From Ruthenibacterium lactatiformans (GTDB lineage Bacteria; Bacillota; Clostridia; Oscillospirales; Ruminococcaceae), in NCBI RefSeq assembly GCF_000949455.1, contig NZ_JXXK01000027.1:1-53999 (forward strand): DNA of 53,999 nucleotides, given 5' to 3'. A program made the position numbers and the translations under genes. Shown one piece after another: positions 30,811 through 41,100 of the stretch. Within the stretch, counting starts at the first letter, position 1; the number at the start of each line of letters is the position of its first letter. Under the pieces are notes generated by a model that was given only the letters and a program-made list of their open reading frames with translations, was not told the DNA's origin and did no database searches.

Positions 30811-33800
30811 TCGTCCTCCCACTGCTCTGCCGCCACTTTTTCGTCCTCCGAGGTCTCGTGCCAGAGATAGGCCGCGATGCCAATGACCGATGCCAACAGG
30901 CCGAGGATCAGCACAGCAGGCAGCCAAGGCAGGTCGCCGGTCTGCGGGATTGGCTGAGGCACGGGGGTGGGCTTGGGCTTCTCCGGCTCGGATGGCTTGC
31001 GGGGCTGTTCCGGGGCGGGCGCATCGCGCATGACCACCGTCCCGTCCTCCATTAGTGTCCAGTGGTCGAGGACGAGCCAGTCTTTACCAGTGCAGACATA
31101 CACATCGTTCTCATGCAGAGGGGAGCCGTCCTCGTCCACGCGCTGCACCAGCTTGAAGCTGATGCTCTCTGCAACGGCGAATCCCTGCGGTGCGGTGATC
31201 TCCACCAGCGTGTAGGGTTTATCCAATTCCAGCCCACGGATTTCGGTGGCCTTGTCGCCGCTCACCCATTCCCGGATAACCTTGCCATCCTGATCCACAA
31301 TGCGCAGGGTTGCGCCGGGCAGCTCATCGCTGCCGGTCAGCTTGCGCTTGGAGATCAGCACCGAAGTGCCATCGTTTTTGCAGGTAACCTCCAGCGTTTG
31401 AACCGGCTGGCCGTCATAGAGGAAAGATACCTCCATCGGCTCATCGTTCAGGTAATAGCCTATCGGCGGGGTCAATTCTCGAATCTCATACAGGCCACTG
31501 TTGAAACGGGCATCCGTCCCGGTGCCGAACTCATTTTCCGCCACATAGATGCCCTCAGTGCCATACAGTTCACCCCGGATGGGCAGGCCGCAGTCAAAAG
31601 CGGCAAGGCCCTGCGCGTCGGACGGCGCAGATACCGCGATCTGCTCCCCCGCACGGACAAGCAGTTTGCCATCCACGCTGTAAACATCATCGCTGGCAAA
31701 CAGGGCAAAGACGGCACCGGTTAGCGGGGTATCTGTCTTGCTGTCCAGCTTGGTTACCTTGGCCTCGGTCCGCTCCCGCTCATTGCGGAAGCCAAGTACC
31801 TGCCGCTCGATCAGAGCGGTGTCGGCAGCCTTGGCATCGACAATCGTGAACTTGGAAGTGCTGTCCGTACCGTCTGCGTTATGGCTGGTGATCTCCTTTG
31901 CCAGCACGGTTTCGTTAAGCTGGCTGTTCCATCCAAAGGCCACATCATAGCTTTGGGTCGTACCGACAAACCCGTATGGGGCACCAGTTTCCTCGACACG
32001 ATAGCTGCCCAGCGGCAGGGTCAATGTCACCTCGCCAATCTCGCTATGGGTTACGGTCAGGAAGTCATAGGTGGCCTGCGTCCGGCCCGGCGCAAAGGCG
32101 GCAAGATCGCTGGTGCCATCGCCGGTACGCACGACTGCCACCACATCGCCCTTGGCATACCAGAGGGTGCGATTCCCGCTTGCGTCAGTCTGCTGATCCT
32201 GCGTGTAAACGTCCTCAGCTGCCGTGATCGTAAACTCGGCATCTGGGATGGGGCGCTCCTCATACACAAACTGACCGTCCACATAATCCACCAGTACCTC
32301 GCCGGTCTTGCGAATGGTCAGGCGGCCCAGGGTCTCGTGGTTGTTGTAGCGTTCATCAATGACCAGAATATCCTGCCCATCCTCGCTGTCGTCCCCGGTC
32401 GCGTTGTAGATGCGGTCGGTGCTGACAACAAAGTCCACATACACGCCGCCATCCACAAATGCGCCGGTGGCATCCATCTGAAGGTGTCCGTCCTCGTCAA
32501 AGGCGGCGGTGTCGGCCCACTCGTTATAAAAGCCGTTCGGGCCGGTAAGTTCCACCAGCCGGTAACGCCCAATGGGCAGCTTTTCGGGCAGGGTCAGGAC
32601 GCCGTTTTCATTGGTATAGAAAGTGTCCACCGTCTTGCTCAAAGTGCCGTTGGTGGTGTCGGTCATCGTGACCAGCTTGGCATGGCCGTTTCGGTCAAGA
32701 ACGTAATTGCCAAGCTCGTCCAGCCAGTAGATTTGAAATGCCGTATTCTCCAGCAGGACGGGCTTGCCGGTCTCGGCGTCGATCTTGGTCACGCGCAGAT
32801 ACGCCTCGACTTCCTCATCCAGAATGGTGAACTTCTGGTAGCTGCCAGAGCCTGCCTGTACCGCACCACGCGGGTGGGCCATCTTGGACTGCGGGTTGCG
32901 GCTGTCGGTGGGATCGACCGTCAGAATAAACGGTTCAGCCTGCCAGTGGTCGGTTGGGGTAGTAGTTTCCACCACCAGATATTGCCCATATGGGAGGCCC
33001 TCGACCCGAATCGTGCCGGTGTCATTCGAGAAGATCTCGGCAAGCTGGTACTCGTTGGGGCGACCGGTAGGAATCCAACCATCACCGCTGCCGTTGCGGT
33101 TGTCCTCGGCTGCGGTCAGGGTCGCATTGTAAGCGGCAATCTCGCTCTCATCCAGCGCATAGGTTTTGGCAATGGCATGACCCTCTGCCGTAAAGTCATA
33201 TTTGGGATGGCTCTCATCGTACTTGGGGTTGATATAGGCCGCCAAAATGCTGGAAAGGCGATACTGCCCGCTGCGGCTGCTGGTAAACTCGCTGGCTTTG
33301 GAAAGGTCAGAAATCAGGTAGATGGTAAAGCCCGCTCCCTCCAAGTCAATGCCATCCGTGGAGCCGGTGCTGGAAATGTGCTTGGAGATTTCCAGATTGC
33401 CCTTTGCCACCTGGTCTGCACTTTCTGCAAGGGCATTGTCCCGGTGGAGATGGCTGCTGGCCGGATATGCGGTGGAATCCCGCTGCTCGCCCTCGGCCTG
33501 CCGATTATCCTCAAAGGCAATTTTCTCGACATACCAGCCCTCATCCGAATAGGCCGGGCTGATATAGTAGTTATGCTCGTCGCAGAGGTAGCCTTTGGCA
33601 TAGCTTTCGTAGTAGCCATCGTAGGTGCGGGTGCCGTCCAGCGCTTTGCCCTGTCCAATATTCGACCACTGATTGCGATAGGCATAGTCGGTGTATCGGC
33701 CCTGTGCATCCACAGCAAGGGGCAGTTCGCTGCCGGTGGGCTGCTTGGTTTTGGCATCAATGGCGGGGTAGGTGCCGGAGAGGACAAACGCACCATCCTC

Positions 33801-36800
33801 GACCGAGATCACGACCCCGGTGCCGCGCTCGACGATATAGTAATCGCCAAGATACAGATTCGAGAAAGTCAGCCACCCGCCCTTGATCTGTGCGGACGCA
33901 ACGAGGTGGTCTTTTGCGAGAACGGGCAGATAATCGCTGACCCACTGGCCGGAATTGTCCCGGATGGTAGTGTGCCAGATGGGGGTGCCATTTTCATCCA
34001 AGATACGGCTGTAATCCACAATGCCGGAAACCCCGTCCGGGTGGAGGATGTCGGCAGCGGCATACAGGTCATACACCGCACCATCAAGGCTTGCATCGCC
34101 GTGGGCCTGCCCGCTTGCCATGCTGCTGCCGTAGGCATCCCGGCCAGAAACATACCGCATGGCATCAAGGTCAACTTTGCTCAGGCTGATCTCGCCCAGC
34201 ACACGGTCGTTCTGCAGCACGCCCTCTTTGGGCTGCATGGTATAGCTATCCTCATTGGCTGCGGTGCCGCTGGCATCTGTAACATAGGTTTTGGCGGCGT
34301 CGAGCGGCGTGTCGCTAATCGCCACGGTCACAATGCCGTTGCCGGTATCCAGCAGGGTGCCGCCCTCGTTGGTCAGGCCGATGTTGGCGTTGTAGTCGGC
34401 ATTATCCAGCCAAATGATGCTGCCGTCATTTTCAGCCGTGATCTCGATATAGTATCCACGCTTACCAGCGGGTGTACCCGCGGTGCCGGTGTTGTTCAGG
34501 TCTGTCCAGTCGCCAAAGTAACCGGACGGGGCCTCGATCTCGACCAGCACAAACTTGCCCTCATTGCGTTGGGTATAGTACATTGTGGTATGAGCAGGAT
34601 CGGTGGTCGCATACCTGCTGTTATTCACGACCACGTATGTGCCGTCTGCTTGTCGCTCAACCGTATACTGATTGTACCCGCCATAGGGGATATATCGCTG
34701 CAATACCGTATCCCACTCAAACACCGCAAAGGACGCATCCGCTGCGATCTGGTTTCCGGTCTCGCTGTCACGCTTGTCGATACGCACCTGCAAACTCCAC
34801 TCGTCGTTGCGCATGACATAATCCTGATTGGCGTTGGACGGGACAGAGATGACCTGACTGCTGCCGAGGGGGCCAGTGAAAGCCTCAAAACCATAGGGGA
34901 TACCGGTTTCTTCAAAACGGAACTGCAGGTTGGCAAGCTGCTGCCGGGCAGAGGCGATGGCCGCATCCACCATCCGCTGGGCCTCACCGCGCAGCTCATT
35001 GATCGCATTTGCGCGGGCACTGGCCGCTGCGCTGTCGGCCTCCGACTGGCTGCTGTAAGGCCCAACAGACCCGCTGCGGGTGCCGCTGGTCTTGCTCACA
35101 GAATAATGCAGGCTCCATGCGGCTGTGCCGTCACCGCCGTTGGTATGGTAGGCATCGTCCATTGTGTGGCCTGCGGTGGTAATAACCTGTTTGCTGGCCG
35201 GAGTGATTGCCCATCTGCCGCCATCAATGCTGCCGGATTTGACCAGCGGCTCAATCTCAATGGTGGCACCGTCGATTTTCTCGCCGGTTTCCAACTGCTG
35301 CTTATCCGCATTGACTTTATACGAAAGATCCAGCGACCCGCTCACGGTCTGTGCAGGTGCGTTCCACGATGCGTAGAATTGGGGCTGCACATCCGGTTCC
35401 TCGCTGCCGTCCGTGGCGGGCCCCATGACAGCAACCGTCTGCCAGCCACCAATCGGCGGCTGATAGATGTAAGTGTAGTAGTCGGTGTCGGTTGCATAGG
35501 TGGCGGCACCACTTGTCAACCGGTCAATGGCATCCTGATATGCCTGCCCGGCCACACTGTTGGGGTAATGCTCCATAATCCACTGCTGGGCCGCATCGTA
35601 GCAAGCGGCCGCGTTTTCGCCCTTGTTACGCGCCGCAAAGGTCGCGGCATCCGTGCCAAGCAAGCCAAGCGAAAGCTGACCCAGCCCGCCCCAAATATTG
35701 ATCTGGTTGGAATAGTGGTCGCCCGGCGTATACTGCGACGCCTCAACGATGGAGGTGTGACTGTAGGAATAAGTCGGACATCCAGCAGGCTTTCCGCTCA
35801 GCCCGTGGTCGCAACAATACGCCGGTTCGCCATTAAACCAAATCAGCCAGGTGCCGTTCACCTTCTCTGCCTTGGTGATTTTGCCGCTCGTGACTGTAGG
35901 CGTAGGCCGCTCGGCGTAGGTTGTGCTGCCAGCGCCGTACAGCGTGGGGGCTGCGGTTTCCGTGCCATCCACATGGACAGTCATGCTCTTTTTCAGCACA
36001 GTTCCATCCGGCGCTTCGTACACAAACTGCGCAGTAAAGCCCTCACGGGCCTGGAGCAAAATGCCGGATGCAGAGGCCGAGGATTCGTCGTAGCTTGCGG
36101 CCAAAATTGCTGCGGCCTCATCCGCATCGGCAGCCTCGCCGCTACCGTCCGGACGCAGCACTTTCACGCTATCCGGCAGGACGATGTGGGAGCGGCTGCC
36201 GTTAGCAGGGTATTCCACTTGCACCATGATAGGCACAATGGCAAAATTCTCACCATCCTGCAAGGGCACGGTAATACTGATATTGTCGCTGTTCAGAGCA
36301 TCGGCATCCAGATAATTGCCGTCTGCATCTTCGAGATCCCACTCGCCGATGCCGATCTTTGTCTCACCGATCGCCACCGGCAGGCCATAGCGACCCATGT
36401 AGTAGCCGCTGGGGGCATCGGGCAGATCGCCATACAGGACATTGGCAATCTCGTCTTTATTCGGTTCAACAGTCGGCTCATCCCCGCCTTCTGCGCCGGG
36501 GTCGGTAGGCTCGTCTGGTTCGGTAGGGGTAGCGGGTGCTGTCGGATAGTCCATCTTTTCGTGCATTGCTACAATGATGGACATCAAAGACAGATATGCC
36601 GCCTGCACGGCCTCGCTGGCCTGCTCATCCTCCGGCACCTCGTAGTACAGATCCTCCGCGGCATAAAGCTGCACCGCAGCTTCATCGGACGCTGCGGTCG
36701 CCTCGTCCAATGCGGCCTGGAGTTCGGGATTCGCCTGATCCTCGACCCATGCCAAGTGCGCAAGGCCCCATGCATTGGCCGTAATCAATACCGTCTCACG

Positions 36801-37082
36801 GTCGATGGCCGCAACAGCATCAATGAAGTCCTGTGCTGCTTCGCTGAGTGTCGGCTCTGCATCCGGCTCGGCTGTGGGCTGGGGTGTGGCCGTCGGCTCG
36901 GTCGCCTCATCCTTTTCAGCCGATTCCTCGGTCAGTTGTTCCTCTGTCGAGGTCGGGTTCTCCACCTCTGCGGGCGAATTCATCTCAGCTGCAAACACCA
37001 TCGGGCTGCAAAGGCAGCTCATGCACAGCAACACGGCCAGAAGCGCCGACACCATCCGGCGCAGGTTTTTTCCTTTTTTCAA
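30807..37082 (-). CDS. giant wall-anchored adhesin: thioester-like and Cna-B/SpaA domains, IPQTG anchor
   Basis: It is about 2091 aa. The TTG at 37082 is preferred (GGAGGAG 6 bp upstream); an ATG at 37127 would read through a terminator. A signal peptide (RRMVSALLAVLLCMSCLCSP to VFAAE) is followed by a Thr/Glu/Pro linker. A thioester-domain-like part comes next: Cys in EPAYCCDHG about 35.8 kb and a Gln motif in AAQQWIMEHY some 75 residues later, which could form a Cys-Gln thioester. At least six SpaA/Cna-B modules follow, each starting like VTKIDAETGKPV, VTKLDSKTDTPL or ISKRKLTGSDELPG, with Lys/Asn/Glu for isopeptide bonds. The end IPQTGDLPWLP, a membrane helix and acidic tail form a sortase signal. 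It is coupled to the sortase gene. Role inferred: mating-pair or host attachment. Confidence 0.88.
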   Translation of the reverse strand: MKKGKNLRRMVSALLAVLLCMSCLCSPMVFAAEMNSPAEVENPTSTEEQLTEESAEKDEATEPTATPQPTAEPDAEPTLSEAAQDFIDAVAAIDRETVLITANAWGLAHLAWVEDQANPELQAALDEATAASDEAAVQLYAAEDLYYEVPEDEQASEAVQAAYLSLMSIIVAMHEKMDYPTAPATPTEPDEPTDPGAEGGDEPTVEPNKDEIANVLYGDLPDAPSGYYMGRYGLPVAIGETKIGIGEWDLEDADGNYLDADALNSDNISITVPLQDGENFAIVPIMVQVEYPANGSRSHIVLPDSVKVLRPDGSGEAADADEAAAILAASYDESSASASGILLQAREGFTAQFVYEAPDGTVLKKSMTVHVDGTETAAPTLYGAGSTTYAERPTPTVTSGKITKAEKVNGTWLIWFNGEPAYCCDHGLSGKPAGCPTYSYSHTSIVEASQYTPGDHYSNQINIWGGLGQLSLGLLGTDAATFAARNKGENAAACYDAAQQWIMEHYPNSVAGQAYQDAIDRLTSGAATYATDTDYYTYIYQPPIGGWQTVAVMGPATDGSEEPDVQPQFYASWNAPAQTVSGSLDLSYKVNADKQQLETGEKIDGATIEIEPLVKSGSIDGGRWAITPASKQVITTAGHTMDDAYHTNGGDGTAAWSLHYSVSKTSGTRSGSVGPYSSQSEADSAAASARANAINELRGEAQRMVDAAIASARQQLANLQFRFEETGIPYGFEAFTGPLGSSQVISVPSNANQDYVMRNDEWSLQVRIDKRDSETGNQIAADASFAVFEWDTVLQRYIPYGGYNQYTVERQADGTYVVVNNSRYATTDPAHTTMYYTQRNEGKFVLVEIEAPSGYFGDWTDLNNTGTAGTPAGKRGYYIEITAENDGSIIWLDNADYNANIGLTNEGGTLLDTGNGIVTVAISDTPLDAAKTYVTDASGTAANEDSYTMQPKEGVLQNDRVLGEISLSKVDLDAMRYVSGRDAYGSSMASGQAHGDASLDGAVYDLYAAADILHPDGVSGIVDYSRILDENGTPIWHTTIRDNSGQWVSDYLPVLAKDHLVASAQIKGGWLTFSNLYLGDYYIVERGTGVVISVEDGAFVLSGTYPAIDAKTKQPTGSELPLAVDAQGRYTDYAYRNQWSNIGQGKALDGTRTYDGYYESYAKGYLCDEHNYYISPAYSDEGWYVEKIAFEDNRQAEGEQRDSTAYPASSHLHRDNALAESADQVAKGNLEISKHISSTGSTDGIDLEGAGFTIYLISDLSKASEFTSSRSGQYRLSSILAAYINPKYDESHPKYDFTAEGHAIAKTYALDESEIAAYNATLTAAEDNRNGSGDGWIPTGRPNEYQLAEIFSNDTGTIRVEGLPYGQYLVVETTTPTDHWQAEPFILTVDPTDSRNPQSKMAHPRGAVQAGSGSYQKFTILDEEVEAYLRVTKIDAETGKPVLLENTAFQIYWLDELGNYVLDRNGHAKLVTMTDTTNGTLSKTVDTFYTNENGVLTLPEKLPIGRYRLVELTGPNGFYNEWADTAAFDEDGHLQMDATGAFVDGGVYVDFVVSTDRIYNATGDDSEDGQDILVIDERYNNHETLGRLTIRKTGEVLVDYVDGQFVYEERPIPDAEFTITAAEDVYTQDQQTDASGNRTLWYAKGDVVAVVRTGDGTSDLAAFAPGRTQATYDFLTVTHSEIGEVTLTLPLGSYRVEETGAPYGFVGTTQSYDVAFGWNSQLNETVLAKEITSHNADGTDSTSKFTIVDAKAADTALIERQVLGFRNERERTEAKVTKLDSKTDTPLTGAVFALFASDDVYSVDGKLLVRAGEQIAVSAPSDAQGLAAFDCGLPIRGELYGTEGIYVAENEFGTGTDARFNSGLYEIRELTPPIGYYLNDEPMEVSFLYDGQPVQTLEVTCKNDGTSVLISKRKLTGSDELPGATLRIVDQDGKVIREWVSGDKATEIRGLELDKPYTLVEITAPQGFAVAESISFKLVQRVDEDGSPLHENDVYVCTGKDWLVLDHWTLMEDGTVVMRDAPAPEQPRKPSEPEKPKPTPVPQPIPQTGDLPWLPAVLILGLLASVIGIAAYLWHETSEDEKVAAEQWEDE

Positions 37083-37195
37083 GTGCTCCTCCTTTGGTTT
37101 TCCAAGCAAAAAAGCGCCTGTCCGCATCGGGCAGGCGCTGGGCGACTGGTTCTCTCTTGCTTTGGTTTAGGCGGGGCGCGGGGCCACTTTTTCAT
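37079..37195 (-). CDS. 38-codon leader ORF upstream of the adhesin
   Basis: The ATG at 37195 has a perfect GGGAGGTT site upstream. The predicted peptide starts MKKWPRAPPKPKQERTSRPA and is Pro/Arg/Lys-rich. Its stop TGA overlaps the adhesin TTG start (TTGA), so adhesin translation could be coupled. A rho-independent terminator lies inside the ORF (37108-37138), so translating ribosomes would cover it. It may be an attenuation leader. No homology is recognised. Confidence 0.5.
   Translation of the reverse strand: MKKWPRAPPKPKQERTSRPAPARCGQALFCLENQRRST
37108..37138 (-). terminator. terminator/attenuator inside the adhesin leader ORF
   Basis: On the minus strand GCGCCTGCCCG (37128-37138) pairs with CGGACAGGCGC (37114-37124), followed by six T (37108-37113). 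It stands about 25 bp before the adhesin start. Confidence 0.7.
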
Positions 37196-37215
37196 CGTAT
37201 AACCTCCCTCAATAG

Positions 37216-37244
37216 AAAAGCGCCCATCCCGTCGGGACAGGCGC
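37216..37244 (-). terminator. terminator after the CAP gene
   Basis: On the minus strand GCGCCTGTCCCG (37233-37244) pairs with CGGGATGGGCGC (37220-37231), followed by TTTT. It is nearly the same stem as the one at 37108-37138. The two lie in tandem around the leader ORF. Confidence 0.7.
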
Positions 37245-37267
37245 TGAAAAATAGTGCGTTTTCTGTT

Positions 37268-38032
37268 TCACTGGAATGTTACTGTCCAGTAGGTGTACTG
37301 CCCCTGATCGGTATCGCAGAACCAGCAGCCAACGCCCATACTGGAAATGTCGGTGCGCATGATGTTGGCATAATGGACATCGCTGGCTACCCACGCGGCG
37401 CAGGCAGCACTTGCCGAGCCAAGCGGGCCTGCGGCAAGGATCTCGCTTGTGGTTGTCATGCCAGAATGGTCGAACGGGCCACCCGCGACAAAGGATTCAC
37501 ACCGGGTACTGGCGATTGCGGAAAGTCCATCATCCATTGCCAGCGCGGGCAGGCCGCCCGCTGCGCGTACTGCGTTGATCTGCTCCTGCATAGCCCAATA
37601 GGCGCTGTCGGTGGCGTCGATCTTCCACCATTTGTCCGTACCGGCTGCCAGCTCAAAAGGAACAGCGCCATAGGCGGGAGCCGGGGCAGGCTCCGGGGTC
37701 GGTGCCGGTGTCGGGTCGGGGGCCGAATCAGACTGCGGTACGGTTGCAGGATTCTGCTCAGGCTCCACCGTGGGTTCTGCTTCCCGCTCCACTGCGGGGG
37801 TTGGGACGCTCGTAGGTTCCGGCGTGGGTTCAGGTTCTTCCGTCTGCACCTGCGTGGGTTTCGGCTCAGCGGTCGTCGTCTCAATCTTCTCTGCGGCGAC
37901 CTCCGCAGCCAGCGCCTCGCTTTCAGCAAGGGCCTTTTCAACATCCACCGGATCGGCAAAATGGACCTGTGACTGTGCGCAGGCGGTCAAGAGAGCGGCG
38001 ATCAGGATCGCAGATACCAATGATTTTTTCAT
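37268..38032 (-). CDS. CAP/SCP-domain lipoprotein
   Basis: It is 254 aa from the ATG at 38032 (AAAGGAGG upstream). A lipoprotein signal (LVSAILIAALLTAC) has the lipobox Cys near 18. A long Pro/Glu/Thr-rich linker (about 55-125) leads to a C-terminal CAP domain: INAVRAAGGLPALAMDDGLS, CESFVAGGPFDHSGMTT, EILAAGPLGS, WVASDVHYANIMRTDISSMGVGC. CAP domains of this kind are surface or secreted modules of unclear biochemistry. It is encoded just before the leader-adhesin-sortase genes and is probably part of the same surface module. Confidence 0.85.
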   Translation of the reverse strand: MKKSLVSAILIAALLTACAQSQVHFADPVDVEKALAESEALAAEVAAEKIETTTAEPKPTQVQTEEPEPTPEPTSVPTPAVEREAEPTVEPEQNPATVPQSDSAPDPTPAPTPEPAPAPAYGAVPFELAAGTDKWWKIDATDSAYWAMQEQINAVRAAGGLPALAMDDGLSAIASTRCESFVAGGPFDHSGMTTTSEILAAGPLGSASAACAAWVASDVHYANIMRTDISSMGVGCWFCDTDQGQYTYWTVTFQ

Positions 38033-38121
38033 AAAGGGCAGCCTCCTTTTCTTTCTGCCCCCATTGTACCTGACCACCCGAAAAAGCACCACACTGTCGA
38101 TTTGCTCCGCGACACTGTTGA

Positions 38122-41100
38122 CTACCGCTCCATGTCCACCACCCCCCTTTGCGTGATCTGCGGCGGCCCATCCTCATCCCGCTCCCCATCTACGATCTCG
38201 TTTTCCCTTTTGTCAAGGCGCAACAGGACGTTAAGTTCTTCCAGCCGAGCCTGCTTTGTTTTCAGTTCTTCCTCCTGCGCAAAAGGCTTTTCCACCTCCT
38301 CCTTTGCATTGGCGATCTGTACCTTTACGTTATCCAATTCCTGCTTACAATGCTCCATTTTCTCTCCCATACCGCCGAGCAGATTATCCAGTCGCTGGAT
38401 ATTTCCAAAAATGTCAGTGCCCAGGCTGGTGGTATGGGTGAGCGACCCCTTCAATGTGATTTGGAATTCTTTGCTGAAACTCTCAAAAGACAGCTCCATA
38501 GCAAAGCCCCGGTACTGACCCAAGGGGACAGGATCGGGGCCGGTCATAGCTTTGCAGGCTGCGAGGATCGCGCTGCCTGCTTCCTTTTTGTCACTGTACA
38601 CAGTGCCCTCAACCTCCATCGGAGAGAAGCCGTCCTGATTGGGATGCGTGTTCTCGTTCAGCCTGTTCACATCAGAGGTGTAGCCCTCCATGCGCTGTTC
38701 CAGAGACGCCACTGTCTGCGGCAGATACTTGATGATCTGATCCTCCAGCGCATACTTCTGGCTCAGATGGTTGGATTTCAGCAATTTCAGCCGCTGCACT
38801 TCCACGTCGAGATCCATCTTTTCCTTGATATGGGGGTCGCCTGCACACAGTGCTTTGACCTCGGCGTAGGAAAGGGCAGTTTCGTCCACATCCTCCGCCG
38901 AACGTGCCGGGCTTTTGGATGTCATGATTTGGCCCACAAACTTTTGTTTGTTTTCGACCATCTGATATAGATAGCTGTCAAAAGTGCCTTCGGTGACGTA
39001 GGTATAAATGTCCACCTCCTCATTTTCATTTCCCTGCCGAATGATTCTGCCCTCACGCTGTTGGAGATCCGACGGCCGCCAGGGGCAATCGAGATGATGA
39101 AGCGCGATCAGCCGCTGTTGGACATTCGTCCCTGCCCCCATCTTCTGTGTAGAGCCAAGCAGCACCCTGATTTGCCCGGAGCGCACCTTGCCGAACAACT
39201 CTTTTTTCTGCACCTCGGTATTTGCGGTATGGATGTATGCGATCTCCTCAGCCGGGATGCCCTTGGCGATCAGCTTATCGCGCAGGTCATCATAGATATT
39301 AAACTCGCCGTTCCCTTTGGGGGTGCTGAGATCACAGAACACCATTTGCGTTGATCGCTGATCCATTGTGCGCTGCCATATCTCACAAACATTTTCGGCA
39401 CAGGCGTTAATTTTCCCGGTATCGCTATCCGGCAACAAAGAGTTGAGCAACCGCTGGTCGAGCGCCAGCTTGCGGCCATCGTTGGTGATGGTCAGCATAT
39501 TGTCATCGCTGGGGTCTACCATCCGGTTTCGTATCTTTTCAGCCCGTTCGCCTAACGCCGCTACCATCTCTTTCTGCTGTTCTGAGGGTTTCAGTATCAC
39601 ATTGTGGTAGTTGGCCTTGGGCACGGGGAGGTTGAGCATATCGGCTGTCTGGATGTCCGCTATTTCCCGAAACATTGCTATTAGTTCCGGGAGATTATAA
39701 AAGCGCGAAAACCGGGTCTTGGCGCGGTAGCCTGTGCCCTCCGGGGCCAGTTCCATTGCAGTGATCGTCTCACCATAGGTAGACGCCCAGCCGTCAAAGT
39801 GCAGCAGATCCTTTTGCTTCAATGCCTCATATTGCAGATACTTTTGCATGGTGTACATCTCGACCATAGTGTTCGAGATCGGGGTTCCCGTAGCAAAAAT
39901 TACTCCATGTCCCCCGGTCAGCTCGTCCAGGTAGCGGCATTTCATGTAGAGATCGGAACTTTTCTGTGCCTCAGCCTGCGAGATGCCACCCACATTGCGC
40001 ATTTTTGAAAAGGCGGCGAGATTTTTGTAATAGTGCGCTTCGTCGATGTAGATACGGTCAACGCCTAATTCCTCAAATGTCACCACATCGTCCTTGCGGC
40101 TTTGGTCGTTCAGCTTTTTCAGCTTCGCCTCAATGGCTTTTTTGCTTTTTTCCATCTGCTTAATGGAAAAGCGTTCGCCATGATTGCGTTTCAAATCGGC
40201 AATGCCGAGCACCAGTTCTTCTTTCTGCTGCTCCAATATGGAGGTCTGCCGTTCAAGGCTCATTGGGATTTTCTCGAACTGTGAATGGCCAAGGATAACC
40301 GCATCATAATCCCCCGTGGCGATACGTCCGCAAAAACGTTTGCGATTCTTTGCTTCAAAATCCTTTCTCGTTGCCACGAGGATGTTAGCCGCAGGGTACA
40401 GCTGCAAATACTCCGATGCCCATTGCTCGGTCAGGTGGTTGGGGACAACGAACAAACTCTTGTGGCACAAACCCAGCCGTTTGCTCTCCTGCGCCGCCGC
40501 AACCATCTCCCAAGTTTTCCCAGCCCCCACAACGTGTGCCAGCAGGGTATTCCCGCCATACAGGATATGGGCAATGGCGTTGATCTGGTGGGGCCGCAGG
40601 GTGATCTCCGGGTTGATCCCGGCAAAATTGATATGGCTGCCGTCATATTCCCGCGGACGGATGCTGTTGAATTTGTCATTATAGAGCCGTGTCAGCCGCT
40701 CCCGGCGCTCCGGGTCTTTCCATATCCAATCCTGAAACGCCTGCTTGATGAGCGCCTGTTTCCCCTGTGCGATGGCGGTCTCTTTTTTGTTGAGAATGGC
40801 GTTGCGATTCTCGTCATAGTCGAAGATCCTCACATCCCGCAGGTTCAGCGTTTCCTCCACGATCTTGTACCCATTGATGCGAAAGGTGCCATAGGTGTTG
40901 TTTGCCTTGATGTTGCCCCTGTCTGCCGATTTGCCCTCGACGTTCCATTCGCCGGTGTATTTGGAGTAGTGTACATGGATGTTCCGCCGGGCATAGTACG
41001 GGGGGCCGAACAGGTCAACCACAAACTGCTCTACATCCTCCGGCGGCAGCCAGGTCGCACCAAGCCGCACCGAGATCTCACCGGGGGACAGGTCAACCGG

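Noticed and set aside
31881..37202. Antisense open frame of 1773 codons over the adhesin gene
   Set aside because: It has no ribosome site and no recognisable domains. It follows from codon use of the real adhesin frame, whose Cna-B and sortase motifs are clear.
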